Shown here: positions 8,984 through 17,095 of the stretch, piece after piece
Layout: every line of letters begins with the position of its first letter
Numbering within the stretch: the first letter of the stretch is position 1
NCBI GenBank assembly: GCA_020073305.1
Contig: JAIQFK010000017.1
Span: forward strand, 1-64,000
Direction of reading: 5' to 3'
Source: Terriglobia bacterium
Lineage (GTDB): Bacteria > Acidobacteriota > Terriglobia > Bryobacterales > Bryobacteraceae
DNA length: 64,000 nucleotides
Translations under genes and position numbers: made by a program
The notes under the pieces: generated by a model
Told to the model about the DNA's origin: nothing
What the model saw: the letters and a program-made list of their open reading frames with translations, nothing else
Database searches by the model: none

Positions 8984-9066
8984 CGTCGAATAACTCCGCG
9001 GAGCAACCGCTCCCTGACGGTCGCGGCTCGGTAAGTAGCCGGCATTGTGGAGGGCGGATTTCGAGC
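8984..9066. repeat. Dispersed intergenic repeat, copy 2
   Basis: This matches the left arm and spacer of the large palindrome at 42488-42618: GTCGAATAACTCCGCGGAG, then ACCGCTCCCTGACGGTCGCG, then a short spacer and GGAGGGCGGATTTCGAGCC. The right inverted arm is missing. It sits in the 110-base gap between the E3 stop and the lipB start, so it would be transcribed as part of that operon and might fold or be processed there. Confidence 0.75.
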
Positions 9067-9076
9067 CAAGGAGCTC

Positions 9077-10480
9077 CTACGCATTGATCGCCAGACCGTA
9101 GACGTTGTTGAACGCCTCACCCATGGCTTCATACAACGTAGGATGAGCGTGGATGGTGTGCATCATGGTCTCGACCGTAGCTTCCGCCTCGATCGCCGCC
9201 ACTGCCTCGCCCAGCAACTCAAACGCCTGCGGTCCGATGATGTGCACGCCCAAAATCTCGCCATAGCGTTCGTCAGCGACCACCTTCACGAATCCGTCGT
9301 GGCTGCCCAGGATGGTGGCTTTGCTGTTGGCGGCGAACGGGAACTTGCCGACCTTCACTTTGTAGCCTTGCGCACGCGCCTGCGCTTCGGTCAGACCCAC
9401 GCTGCCGATGCCCGGCTCGGTGTAGGTCGCTCCCGGAATGCGGTTGCGGTTGACCGGCGTGGCGGGTTTTCCCGCCATGTGCGCCACCGCCACCATCCCC
9501 TGCGTGGCGGCCACGTGCGCCAATTGCGGCGTGCCCGCCACGATGTCGCCGATGGCGTAGACGCCCGGTTCCGCCGTCTGCTGCCACTGGTTCACCTTTA
9601 CAAAGCCGCGGTCGAGCTCAATGCGCGTGTTCTCGATGCCTACTTTTTCGGTGTTCGGCTTGCGGCCGACGGCGACCAGCAGCTTCTCCGCAGCCAGGTC
9701 TTCCTTCTTGCCGTTGCTGAGCGTGACGCTGATCTTGCAGCAGCTGTCGACAATTTCCACGCTCTCGACTTTCGCGCCGGTTTCCACGCGGATTTTGTTC
9801 TTGCGGAACACGCGCTCGAGTTCTTTCGAAATCTCCTCGTCCTCCACCGGCACGATCCTTGGCAGCATCTCGAGGACCGTCACCTGCGTGCCAAAGCGGC
9901 TGAAGACCGACGCAAACTCGACACCCACGGCGCCTGCGCCGATGATGGCCAGCGTACGCGGAATGGCCGTAAGATTCAGGATCTCGATGTTGGTCAAGAT
10001 GCGTTCCGTATCCGGTTTCAAGCCGGGAAGCATGCGCGCTTCCGAGCCCGTTGCCAGGAGGATATTCTTCGCTTCGAGCGCCTGCGTTCCCTGCTCGCCG
10101 GTCACTTCCACGCGACCGCCGCCCTTGAGGACCCCGTATCCCTTGATCCATTCGACCTTGTTCTTCTTCATGAGGAACTCGACGCCTTTGGCATGTTTGG
10201 CGACGATCTTGTTTTTTCGGTCGATGACTTTGGGATAGTCGATGCGCGGCTTCTCGCACACAATGCCCTCTTCCTCCGAGTGCACGAAACGCTCCCAGAC
10301 GTCCGCGGTGTGCAGCAGGGCTTTGGTGGGGATGCAGCCCACGTGCAGACACGTGCCGCCAAGCTTGGGGTCTTTTTCGATAATGGCGGTCTTCAGGCCG
10401 TACTGCCCGGCGCGCACCGCCGCGGAGTAGCCGCCCGGGCCGCTCCCGATAACAATCAGATCGTAAGGCACTTTTTCCAT
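9077..10480 (-). CDS. lpdA: Dihydrolipoyl dehydrogenase (E3)
   Basis: A 467-residue flavoprotein disulfide reductase. It reoxidises the dihydrolipoyl arm of E2 using FAD and NAD+. FAD-binding GSGPGG is at 12-17, redox cysteines Cys44 and Cys49 in GGTCLHVGCIP, the NAD-binding fold has IIGAGAVGVEFASVF, and the C-terminal interface has the His-Glu active-site pair region (HIIGPQAFELLGEA; HAHPTLYEA). The start at MEKVPYDL (10480) is chosen over an upstream in-frame start because the FAD fold begins at once. It opens the E3-lipB-E2 run and diverges from the POTRA gene with only 55 bases between their starts. Confidence 0.96.
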   Translation of the reverse strand: MEKVPYDLIVIGSGPGGYSAAVRAGQYGLKTAIIEKDPKLGGTCLHVGCIPTKALLHTADVWERFVHSEEEGIVCEKPRIDYPKVIDRKNKIVAKHAKGVEFLMKKNKVEWIKGYGVLKGGGRVEVTGEQGTQALEAKNILLATGSEARMLPGLKPDTERILTNIEILNLTAIPRTLAIIGAGAVGVEFASVFSRFGTQVTVLEMLPRIVPVEDEEISKELERVFRKNKIRVETGAKVESVEIVDSCCKISVTLSNGKKEDLAAEKLLVAVGRKPNTEKVGIENTRIELDRGFVKVNQWQQTAEPGVYAIGDIVAGTPQLAHVAATQGMVAVAHMAGKPATPVNRNRIPGATYTEPGIGSVGLTEAQARAQGYKVKVGKFPFAANSKATILGSHDGFVKVVADERYGEILGVHIIGPQAFELLGEAVAAIEAEATVETMMHTIHAHPTLYEAMGEAFNNVYGLAINA

Positions 10481-10535
10481 TCTACATAGTCGGAATCCGC
10501 AACCGCGCGGACTTCCGCACGTCCCATACAATTAG

Positions 10536-11843
10536 ATGATGGTGCGATTCATCGCGGTTCTTGCGCTTCTTGCGGCCGCGCCCGGCTTTGCGCAGACCGC
10601 CGCACCGAAAGCCAGCCGGAAAGCCGCCGCCAAAAAGGCCGAAACCACCCAGTGGCCCATCCAGAGCTTGTCCGTCGAGGGGAACAAGAATTACACCGCC
10701 CAGCAGATCCTCGCGGTGGCGGGCCTCAAAGTGGGCCAGGTTGCCGGGAAAGCCGAGTTCGACGCCGCGCGCGACCGGCTGGTGGCGACGGGTTTCTTTG
10801 AAACGGTCGGCTACCGTTTCGCGCCCACCAAGGACTCGAGCGGCTACGCGGCTTCGTTCCAGGTGGTGGAGGTTTCGCCGCTTTATCCAGTGCAGTTCGA
10901 GGGGCTGCCCGCGAAGCCGGCCGAAATCAGCGCGTGGCTCCAATCCAAAGATCCGCTATTCGGGCCCAAGCTTCCGGCCACCAAAGAGGTGCTCGACCGC
11001 TATCGACGGCTGATCCAGGACTATCTCGATTCCAAGAACGAGAGCGAGAAAGTTCTGGGCAAGCTCACCCCGATCGGCATCAACGATTTCGCCGTCGTGT
11101 TCCGCTCCGCCAAGCTGCTGCCCACCATCGCGCTGGTGAAGTTCACCGGCAACCAAGCGATTCTCACCACGACGCTGCAGAACAAAACCTCCGAGGTTGC
11201 CATCGGTTTCCCTTACACCGAGAGTGGCTTTCGGATTTTGCTGGATAACGCCATCCGGCCGCTCTACGACGCGCGCGGCCGCGTGCGTGCGACTTTTCCG
11301 AAGATCACGACCGAGCTTGCCCGAGACGTGAACGGGCTGGTGGTGACCGTCACGGTGGACGAAGGCCCGGAGTTCAAACTGGGCGAGGTGAAATTTGCGG
11401 GCAACTACGCCTCCAAAAGCGCCGACCTGCTCAAGCTCGGCAAATTCAAGACGGGCGAAGCCGCTAACTTCGAAGACGTGGCACAGGGCGTCGACCGCAT
11501 CAAGAAGCGGCTGCAGCGCCAGGGCTACTTGCACGTGGAGGCCAATGTCGAGCGGGCCATACACGACAAAACCAAAATCGTGGACCTCAACATTCGCATA
11601 GACGAAGGCCCGCAGTACAGCTTTGGCAAGCTGACCGTCGAGGGCCTGGATTTAAACGGAGAAGCGGCCATCAAGAAGCTGTGGGGTCTGCATCCCGGCA
11701 AGCCATTTGACGCCGAGTATCCCGACTATTTTCTGAACCGCGTGCGCGAAGACGGCCTTTTCGAGAATCTGCACAAGACCAAGGCGGTCCCCAAAGTGGA
11801 TGACGTGAACCACGTGGTCGACGTCACTCTGCAGTTCGGGTGA
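10536..11843 (+). CDS. Secreted POTRA-repeat protein (BamA/TamA-like N-terminus, no barrel)
   Basis: A 435-residue protein with a signal peptide (about residues 1-20, ending GFA-QT). POTRA-type repeats are visible: IQSLSVEGNKNYTAQQILA at about 43-61, then VTVTVDEGPEFKLGEVKFAG and LNIRIDEGPQYSFGKLTVEG near the C-terminus. The chain ends at LQFG without the roughly 300-residue beta barrel of BamA/TamA. It is therefore a periplasmic POTRA module that may assist outer-membrane assembly or act with a barrel encoded elsewhere. Stand-alone POTRA proteins of this kind are common in Acidobacteria, but their role is not established. Two adjacent ATGs (10536, 10539) are possible starts. Confidence 0.85.
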   Translation: MMVRFIAVLALLAAAPGFAQTAAPKASRKAAAKKAETTQWPIQSLSVEGNKNYTAQQILAVAGLKVGQVAGKAEFDAARDRLVATGFFETVGYRFAPTKDSSGYAASFQVVEVSPLYPVQFEGLPAKPAEISAWLQSKDPLFGPKLPATKEVLDRYRRLIQDYLDSKNESEKVLGKLTPIGINDFAVVFRSAKLLPTIALVKFTGNQAILTTTLQNKTSEVAIGFPYTESGFRILLDNAIRPLYDARGRVRATFPKITTELARDVNGLVVTVTVDEGPEFKLGEVKFAGNYASKSADLLKLGKFKTGEAANFEDVAQGVDRIKKRLQRQGYLHVEANVERAIHDKTKIVDLNIRIDEGPQYSFGKLTVEGLDLNGEAAIKKLWGLHPGKPFDAEYPDYFLNRVREDGLFENLHKTKAVPKVDDVNHVVDVTLQFG

Positions 11844-11914
11844 GCGGAAGTCACCGGCTCGAGCATGTACGAAATCCTGAGCGGGCTCCCGGCGGCAGCC
11901 GCGGTCCTGGGTAT

Positions 11915-12739
11915 TCAGGAGCCAATTTTTGTCGCCACAACGACGTCTTGCAGACCATCAGGAATTACACGATAGCGGACATCTTCAAATCCTGCTGACA
12001 GTCGGTCGAGGATGTATTCCCGAGAGTGCCAGCTTGTTTGATACCAGTCGGGCACGAGGCCTTTCAGCTTTTGGGAGCGCTTGTGTACGAAGCCATGATC
12101 CCGAAGCGTTCTTTGGCCTTCCGCGTCCAAGCCTTTGGTCGCAGCGGTTCCATAAACAGTAAGCAGGAGCACCCCTCCAGGCTTCAGTATCCTGCTCAGC
12201 TCCGCGAGCCAAATATCCTGCATGGACTCATTCAGGTGTGTGAACACCGAGAGGCAGTAGATGACATCGAAGTGCTCAGCGGGGTATGGTAGCGGCGGAC
12301 CTGGCGCGGTGGCTAGAAAATGGCCCTTATGGAGATGATTCTTGCACCAAGCGACTGCGTCTGCGTCAACGTCAACCCCGTGGAATTCCGCATCGCCGGC
12401 GCCACTAAGAAACCATCTGATCGTGCGACCGCAACCACACCCAAAATCCAACACGCGACCTCCATTGCAAAGATCTATCCCCATTTCGTCGACGTGCTGT
12501 TGAACGAGATTTGCACAGCCCTCACCCACCGTGAGGAATTCGCCAACCGAAAGTGATTCGCTTACGCGAAAACGTTGAATCGCGGGCGGCACGGGAACTT
12601 CCAACAGCGGCATCCGGAAGCGATCCGCGTACCAAAACCGTATGCGCAGTTGTAATCGAAACAGCCGGTGATAGATGGCCCTGGCGACAGGTTTCAGAGC
12701 GGACGGAACCACACGATTCAAGGTGGACTGAAGAGTCAC
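11915..12739 (-). CDS. Class I SAM-dependent methyltransferase
   Basis: A 274-residue protein with a Rossmann-fold methyltransferase domain. Motif I is VLDFGCGCGRT at about 97-107, an acidic motif II is GVDVDADAVAW, the post-II region is FDVIYCLSVFTHL, and LKPGGVLLLTVYG is the strand after helix E. An N-terminal basic/aromatic segment (about 20-45) precedes the core. The arrangement resembles small-molecule or glycan methyltransferases near cell-surface genes. The substrate cannot be read from sequence. It has no close operon partner; the next genes on either side are 70 to 165 bases away. Confidence 0.87.
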   Translation of the reverse strand: MTLQSTLNRVVPSALKPVARAIYHRLFRLQLRIRFWYADRFRMPLLEVPVPPAIQRFRVSESLSVGEFLTVGEGCANLVQQHVDEMGIDLCNGGRVLDFGCGCGRTIRWFLSGAGDAEFHGVDVDADAVAWCKNHLHKGHFLATAPGPPLPYPAEHFDVIYCLSVFTHLNESMQDIWLAELSRILKPGGVLLLTVYGTAATKGLDAEGQRTLRDHGFVHKRSQKLKGLVPDWYQTSWHSREYILDRLSAGFEDVRYRVIPDGLQDVVVATKIGS

Positions 12740-12904
12740 AATAGGCCGGTATCCGTGTCTGAACTGGTCCGCCCGAGTGTCGCGCGGTGGTTTTGAGAGC
12801 CATCTCCTTCATTCTGTATTCGCGATTCGCGAATGGCGAATGAAAAACGTAACCTGCGGACCTGACAGGGAATGCGGAGCCTATGCACCTGGGAGCCCGC
12901 CGCG

Positions 12905-13636
12905 CTACTTCTCACCCTTCAGCTTCCACAGAATCTGCCGCAACATGCCCAGCACCACGGGTGCATCGCGCGCGCTCAGATCAAGCCGCCTCACCATGCG
13001 GCGCACTTTGTTTTCGGCCGAAGCCGCGGTTACCGGATTGATATACCCGCTTCGTCCCAAAACATCGACAAGCAAGCGTGTGATCTGCTCGGTATCGGCG
13101 GCCGGCGCAGCCTTTGGTGCGCGCGCCGGTGCGGTCCGCGAGTCGAGCAGGTTGCGCGACAGTTCGTACAGGCAGACCGCCACCGCCTGGCCCAGGTTCA
13201 TGGAGTGCTGCCGGTCCGCAGTCGCGATGCGCATCAGCCAGTGGCAGTGCGCGAGATCTTCATTGCTCAATCCGAATTTTTCCGAACCAAACAGCAGCGC
13301 CACCGGACCGGATTCGAGCTGCTCGCGCACCAGCGGCGCGCCCTGTTCCAGCCGGTGCACGGTGTGCGCCAGGCCGCGGTGCCCGATCGAAGTGGTGCCG
13401 ACGACCAGCGCGCAATCGGCGACCGCTTCCGCCACCGATGGAAATTCTTCCGCCGATTTCAGGATCTCGCCCGCCCCGATGGCCGACCGCGCCTCGCGAA
13501 ACGCTACTGCATACGGATTCACCAATCTCAGCCGCGCGAACCCGAAATTGAACATCGCCCGCGCCGCCGCGCCGATATTCAATGGGTTGCGCGGCGAGAC
13601 CAGAACCACGCGAAGGCTAGAGAGAGCGGCGTCCAT
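12905..13636 (-). CDS. SpoU/TrmH-superfamily RNA 2'-O-methyltransferase (TrmJ-like)
   Basis: A 243-residue SPOUT methyltransferase. The three SpoU motifs are present: motif 1 VSPRNPLNIGAAARAM (13-28), motif 2 LLFGSEKFGLSNEDL, and motif 3 SMNLGQAVAVCLYE. The C-terminal helical extension (about 185-243, ENKVRRMVRRLDLSARDA) is as in TrmJ/YfiF-like tRNA Cm32/Um32 methyltransferases. Start ATG 13636 is chosen because homology begins at once (LRVVLVSPRNP); an upstream in-frame start would overlap the toxin gene. It begins 17 bases after the hicA stop, so it may be transcribed from the same promoter. Confidence 0.88.
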   Translation of the reverse strand: MDAALSSLRVVLVSPRNPLNIGAAARAMFNFGFARLRLVNPYAVAFREARSAIGAGEILKSAEEFPSVAEAVADCALVVGTTSIGHRGLAHTVHRLEQGAPLVREQLESGPVALLFGSEKFGLSNEDLAHCHWLMRIATADRQHSMNLGQAVAVCLYELSRNLLDSRTAPARAPKAAPAADTEQITRLLVDVLGRSGYINPVTAASAENKVRRMVRRLDLSARDAPVVLGMLRQILWKLKGEK

Positions 13637-13653
13637 GGGCGGTTTCAGCAAGC

Positions 13654-13872
13654 TCAGCGCAGCGCATTCAGAAAGTCCGCCAGTGTCGTCGCCGCTTGCC
13701 GCAAGATGCCCTGCAGCGTTCCTGGAGCAAGCGATCGATGGAGCGGAACTGTGACGCACTTTGGGCCGTTACGTAGACGGACATGTGAACCCACTTGCCG
13801 CGTGACGGAAAAACCCATTCGCTCGAGAGCCCTGACGGCTTCCGCGCCCGAAACATCGCGGGGCAACTTCAC
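13654..13872 (-). CDS. hicA: HicA-family mRNA interferase toxin
   Basis: A 72-residue HicA/YcfA protein. The dsRBD-like fold is seen in KLPRDVSGAEAVRALERMGF, followed by the catalytic histidine in QVGSHVRL (His30), then VTVPLHRSLAPGTLQGILRQ, the typical HicA strand and helix. The start is GTG 13872, whose GTGA overlaps the stop of the upstream antitoxin-like gene. A longer upstream frame lacks homology and lies over that gene. HicA toxins cleave mRNA independently of ribosomes. All family landmarks are present, so it should be active unless its partner restrains it. Confidence 0.85.
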   Translation of the reverse strand: MKLPRDVSGAEAVRALERMGFSVTRQVGSHVRLRNGPKCVTVPLHRSLAPGTLQGILRQAATTLADFLNALR

Positions 13873-14093
13873 GCTTGTACCAGGATGGGGTCGCTCACGA
13901 AATGGAAACGAATGCGGCGCGGACCTGCGCCGTCGTCGAAATATGCGGCCACTGCTTCGGTAACCTGTTGCTGCAGATCGCGGAGATCTCGTCCCTGCGT
14001 CGTAATCCCACCAGACCCGTCCGGAGCATCCCAGGATGCCACCAGCCAACCCGATTCCTCGTCATGATGGATCTGCAGCGTGATTTCTTCCAT
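13869..14093 (-). CDS. HicB-like short antitoxin
   Basis: A 74-residue acidic protein with the small HicB-type fold: HHDEESGWLVASWD, then GITTQGRDLRDLQQQVTEAV, then AYFDDGAGPRRIRFHFV. Proteins like this are sometimes misannotated as 2-oxoisovalerate dehydrogenase. It lacks a C-terminal DNA-binding domain, so it may neutralise the toxin without regulating the operon strongly. Order antitoxin-toxin with a 4-base GTGA overlap indicates translational coupling. This is the reverse of the E. coli hicAB order but common in this subtype. Confidence 0.8.
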   Translation of the reverse strand: MEEITLQIHHDEESGWLVASWDAPDGSGGITTQGRDLRDLQQQVTEAVAAYFDDGAGPRRIRFHFVSDPILVQA

Positions 14094-14211
14094 TACCTTA
14101 ACGCTAGCCCTACCTCGGTGGATCGGTCAAGTGAGCTACTGGCGTTCGCTTGCCGGCGTCCGATCTTAAACGCGTCACACTTTCCCGCTAAAAAAATCTG
14201 CGAAAAAACAA

Positions 14212-14240
14212 TTTACACTTTTATTGTTCTGGGTTATCAT
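14212..14240 (+). promoter_or_regulatory. Sigma-70-type promoter before the HTH gene
   Basis: TTTACA (14212-14217), a 17-base spacer and TATCAT (14235-14240) lie in a strikingly AT-rich stretch (14190-14250) of an otherwise GC-rich region. Transcription would start near 14247 and leave a short leader before the ATG at 14276. AT-rich DNA here supports an imported segment. Confidence 0.6.
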
Positions 14241-14275
14241 TGCTAAGCTCTGGCCAATCATTAATCCGCGCGACT

Positions 14276-14776
14276 ATGGATATAGCCGCTCAGATCTCCT
14301 TAACTCGTGAGGAGATGGAACAGAGACGTCTCGAGGCAGCGCAGGATCTGCTCAACGGCCTCTCTCAATCAAAGGTTGCCCGTAAATTTTCCGTCAGCCG
14401 CACTACCGCCTCGCGGTGGTATCGCGCGCTGGCAAACAAAGGGGTGGAGTCGCTCAAACGCCGCAAGGCTACGGGGCGCCCCAGCCGGCTCACGCGTGAC
14501 CAGCTCGAGCGCGTAGCGCAAATCTATCGCGACCGTCCGGTCATGTTCGGGTTCAGTGACGACCGCTGGACCACGTCGCGCATGGCGGCGGTCATCGAGC
14601 GCGAGTTTGGTGTCCACTACGACCGCGACCATGTCGGTCGCCTGCTCTATAAGTTGGGTTTACGCGAGCGCAAGCCGCGGGCCCGGCATGCCGTGGTGGG
14701 AGCGCCTTACGCCGCTTCGCGGTATTCTCCGAATACGGACCTGAGCCGGTCGGAGATTTCGCCCAGCGTGGCGTAA
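14276..14776 (+). CDS. IS630-like helix-turn-helix protein (probable truncated transposase)
   Basis: A 166-residue protein with two HTH units: [20 protein letters not shown] with [20 protein letters not shown] (about 10-50), and a winged second unit at about 70-130 ([19 protein letters not shown]). This is the N-terminal DNA-binding half of IS630/Tc1-type transposases. The DDE catalytic domain that should follow is absent, and the last 22 codons overlap the 3' end of the mutase gene on the other strand (14707-14776). It may be a transposase relic or one of the stand-alone winged-HTH proteins found in Acidobacteria. A strong promoter lies 36 bases upstream. Confidence 0.65.
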   Translation: MDIAAQISLTREEMEQRRLEAAQDLLNGLSQSKVARKFSVSRTTASRWYRALANKGVESLKRRKATGRPSRLTRDQLERVAQIYRDRPVMFGFSDDRWTTSRMAAVIEREFGVHYDRDHVGRLLYKLGLRERKPRARHAVVGAPYAASRYSPNTDLSRSEISPSVA

Positions 14777-16209
14777 TCAGCAGCGGCGGCGAGGATCAGC
14801 GGCATCAGGTTTTCCTGCCCCCGCGCCGCCTGCTCCAATCTTTCCAGGTGTTCTTCCGTTGTTTTGCCATTGCGCCCGGCACGAATTTGACGCAGCCGTT
14901 CGATTTGCGTCCGTTCGATCGCCGGATCCAGCCGGAAGGTGGGGATCTTCCGTTGTTCCTCCATGCGGAATCGGTTGACTCCCACCACAACGGATTCTCC
15001 GCGCTCGATGGCTTTTTGGAATTCGAAGGCGGCGTTTTGGATTTCGCCTTGAATGAAACCGCGTTCGATGGCTTGGAGCGTGCCGCCCATGTCCGCGATG
15101 CGATCGAGATACTCCTGGGCGCCGCGCTCGATGGCCGCGGTGAGATCTTCAATGTACTCGCTGCCGCCCATGGGATCCGCCGTGTTTGTGACGCCGCTCT
15201 CGTGCGCGATGATCTGCTGCGTCCGCAGCGCCAGCCGCGCGGATTCTTCGGTGGGCAGCGCCAGCGCTTCGTCGCGCGAGTTGGTGTGCAGCGATTGCGC
15301 GCCGCCCAGCACTGCGGAAAGAGCCTGGAGCGATGTGCGGATGACGTTCACATCCGGTTGCTGAGCGGTCAGCGTCGAACCGGCGGTTTGCACGTGAAAG
15401 CGCAGCATCATGGACTTAGGATTCCTGGCGCCGAAGCGGTCACGCATCAGGTTCGCGTAGAGACGCCGCGCGGCGCGAAACTTGGCGATCTCTTCGAGAA
15501 AATTGCTGTGCGCGTTAAAAAAGAACGAGAGGCGCGGGGCAAAATCATCAATGGCCAGGCCCGCCGTCAGGGCGGCCTCAATGTACGCAATGGCGTTCGC
15601 GAAGGTGAAGGCCACTTCCTGCACGGCGGTCGATCCGGCCTCGCGAATGTGATATCCGCTGATGGAGATGGTGTTCCATTCCGGAAGCTCGCGCTGCGCC
15701 CAGGCAAACAGGTCGGTCACGATGCGCATGGAGGCGCGCGGCGGATAGATGTAGGTTCCTCGAGCAATGTACTCCTTGAGAATGTCGTTCTGCACAGTGC
15801 CCGAGAGTTTCCGCACATCCGCTCCCTGGCGCCGCGCCACCAGCACGTAGAAGGCAAGGAGAATGGCCGCCGTCGAGTTGATGGTCATCGACGTCGAAAC
15901 CTGGTCGAGCGGAATATCCTGAAAAAGCCGCTCCAGGTCGGCCAGCGAAGAGATGGCCACGCCCGTGCGCCCCACTTCGCCCGCGGCAAGGGGATGGTCG
16001 GAATCCATGCCCATCTGCGTGGGCAGATCGAAGGCCACCGAAAGACCGGTAGTGCCTTGCGACAGCAGGTAGCGGTAACGGCGGTTGCTCTCCTCGGCGC
16101 TGCCGAAGCCCGCGTACTGGCGTATGGTCCAGAGCCGGCCGCGATACATGTCGGGATAGATTCCGCGCGTGTACGGAAAATGGCCCGGCTTACCCAAGGG
16201 ATCGCTCAC
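14707..16209 (-). CDS. Methylmalonyl-CoA-mutase-family acyl-CoA mutase, catalytic subunit
   Basis: A 500-residue TIM-barrel subunit of a B12-dependent acyl-CoA mutase. Family sequences include [17 protein letters not shown] (near residue 10), [61 protein letters not shown] and [15 protein letters not shown]. The B12-binding domain is absent, so a separate small subunit must be supplied from elsewhere. Compared with relatives, about 50-60 N-terminal residues before PYTRG are missing; the upstream continuation of the frame shows no homology. GTG 16209 overlaps the stop of the preceding gene as GTGA and is the most likely start. Methylmalonyl- versus isobutyryl-type specificity cannot be decided by eye. 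Confidence 0.85.
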   Translation of the reverse strand: MSDPLGKPGHFPYTRGIYPDMYRGRLWTIRQYAGFGSAEESNRRYRYLLSQGTTGLSVAFDLPTQMGMDSDHPLAAGEVGRTGVAISSLADLERLFQDIPLDQVSTSMTINSTAAILLAFYVLVARRQGADVRKLSGTVQNDILKEYIARGTYIYPPRASMRIVTDLFAWAQRELPEWNTISISGYHIREAGSTAVQEVAFTFANAIAYIEAALTAGLAIDDFAPRLSFFFNAHSNFLEEIAKFRAARRLYANLMRDRFGARNPKSMMLRFHVQTAGSTLTAQQPDVNVIRTSLQALSAVLGGAQSLHTNSRDEALALPTEESARLALRTQQIIAHESGVTNTADPMGGSEYIEDLTAAIERGAQEYLDRIADMGGTLQAIERGFIQGEIQNAAFEFQKAIERGESVVVGVNRFRMEEQRKIPTFRLDPAIERTQIERLRQIRAGRNGKTTEEHLERLEQAARGQENLMPLILAAAADYATLGEISDRLRSVFGEYREAA

Positions 16210-16484
16210 GATCGTGAGATCTTGCGCGCGCGGCGAAAAGAAGAAATGCCGTACCCGGCCATGATGGTGACGAAGGCGATGGTGAGGATCAGTCGGAGCA
16301 AGCTGCCTTTCCCTGCGTCGAGATCGCGCAGCGCCCGCAGCCCAGAGGGAATCGGGATCACCGCCAGGGCCAGAAATAAAAATCCGATGACTTCGTGCCA
16401 AAGCGTACGCGCGGGCTTGACGACCGCCGGCACGACATGGCGGACCAATTGATATCCTTGGTGAACCAAGCTGGGTTTGGCCAC
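16206..16484 (-). CDS. Small two-helix membrane protein coupled to the mutase
   Basis: A 92-residue protein with two predicted membrane helices: [15 protein letters not shown] (about 36-50) and [16 protein letters not shown] (about 65-80). Basic ends follow ([10 protein letters not shown]). Its stop overlaps the mutase start by 4 bases (GTGA), so the two are probably translated together. I do not recognise the family. The coupling could be chance proximity, or the protein may tether the mutase to the membrane, which would be unusual. Confidence 0.7.
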   Translation of the reverse strand: MAKPSLVHQGYQLVRHVVPAVVKPARTLWHEVIGFLFLALAVIPIPSGLRALRDLDAGKGSLLRLILTIAFVTIMAGYGISSFRRARKISRS

Positions 16485-16732
16485 CTTTTCATGGTACCAA
16501 AGGGGTTGTGTTGCAAGCGTATGGGAAGGCTGGGGTAGACCGGCGTCTGGCCTGGGTACCCCTTTCGTAAGCAGTTAATGGAGCAGTACTTTTTTGCCGA
16601 TAGAGACTTGTGAAGCGTACCGGCGTCCACTACAATCTAAACGGGCGTGGGGCCGTTGACGCTCTTGGATAGATCAGATTCTGGAACGCTTTACACTTCA
16701 AGCGCATCCAGAGAGACGGAGCCTCCAGACCC

Positions 16733-17062
16733 ATGGTTTGGAGAAAGGGGCTGATTTTGGAAGAGCGTTTAAAGATTTTGATGCAGGAACTGGGGAATGC
16801 GATCAACGATTCCCTGTCGGATTCGGACCGTATCGCCGAAGCCATCGGTGAGATCAAGCAGGCCGGTTACGACGTGTTCCTGGTGCTCGAAGCCACCATC
16901 GGTTTTAACAAGCGCGACGAAGACGGCGACACGGAAGAAGAGCAGGAAGCCCGCCCGGAAGTGAAACATACTTTCGAATCCACCGGCAAGATCAAATTCA
17001 CCAGCCAGGATCAGCGGTTTCTGCGGGCGCTCAAGATCGCGGTTGACGAGGATTTGAAGTAA
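16733..17062 (+). CDS. Conserved hypothetical protein, acidic, soluble
   Basis: A protein of up to 109 residues: helical start (LEERLKILMQELGNAIND), then AEAIGEIKQAGYDVFLVLEATIGF, an acidic linker (DEDGDTEEEQEARPE), and SQDQRFLRALKIAVDEDLK. Codon use looks coding. Two starts are plausible: ATG 16733, or TTG 16757, which has AAAGGGG spaced six bases upstream. The function is unknown. It converges with the glycosyltransferase gene 34 bases on. Confidence 0.65.
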   Translation: MVWRKGLILEERLKILMQELGNAINDSLSDSDRIAEAIGEIKQAGYDVFLVLEATIGFNKRDEDGDTEEEQEARPEVKHTFESTGKIKFTSQDQRFLRALKIAVDEDLK

Positions 17063-17095
17063 CCGGTCCGTCACGTACGCTCCTGCCGATGGAGC

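Noticed and set aside
9047-10489. A 480-codon open frame antisense to the E3 gene
   Set aside because: Arg/His-rich composition and perfect overlap with a recognised flavoprotein; no ribosome site of its own.
12818-12834. Short palindrome ATTCGCG-ATT-CGCGAAT between two genes
   Set aside because: Seven-base stem with no T-run; too short to call a terminator or operator.
16210-16401. N-terminal extension of the mutase frame up to 16401
   Set aside because: Translates to Arg/His-rich sequence unlike mutases and lies over a membrane protein gene with better coding character.
14848-16452. A 534-codon antisense frame over the mutase gene
   Set aside because: Mutase motifs occupy the minus strand throughout; the antisense frame has no domain.
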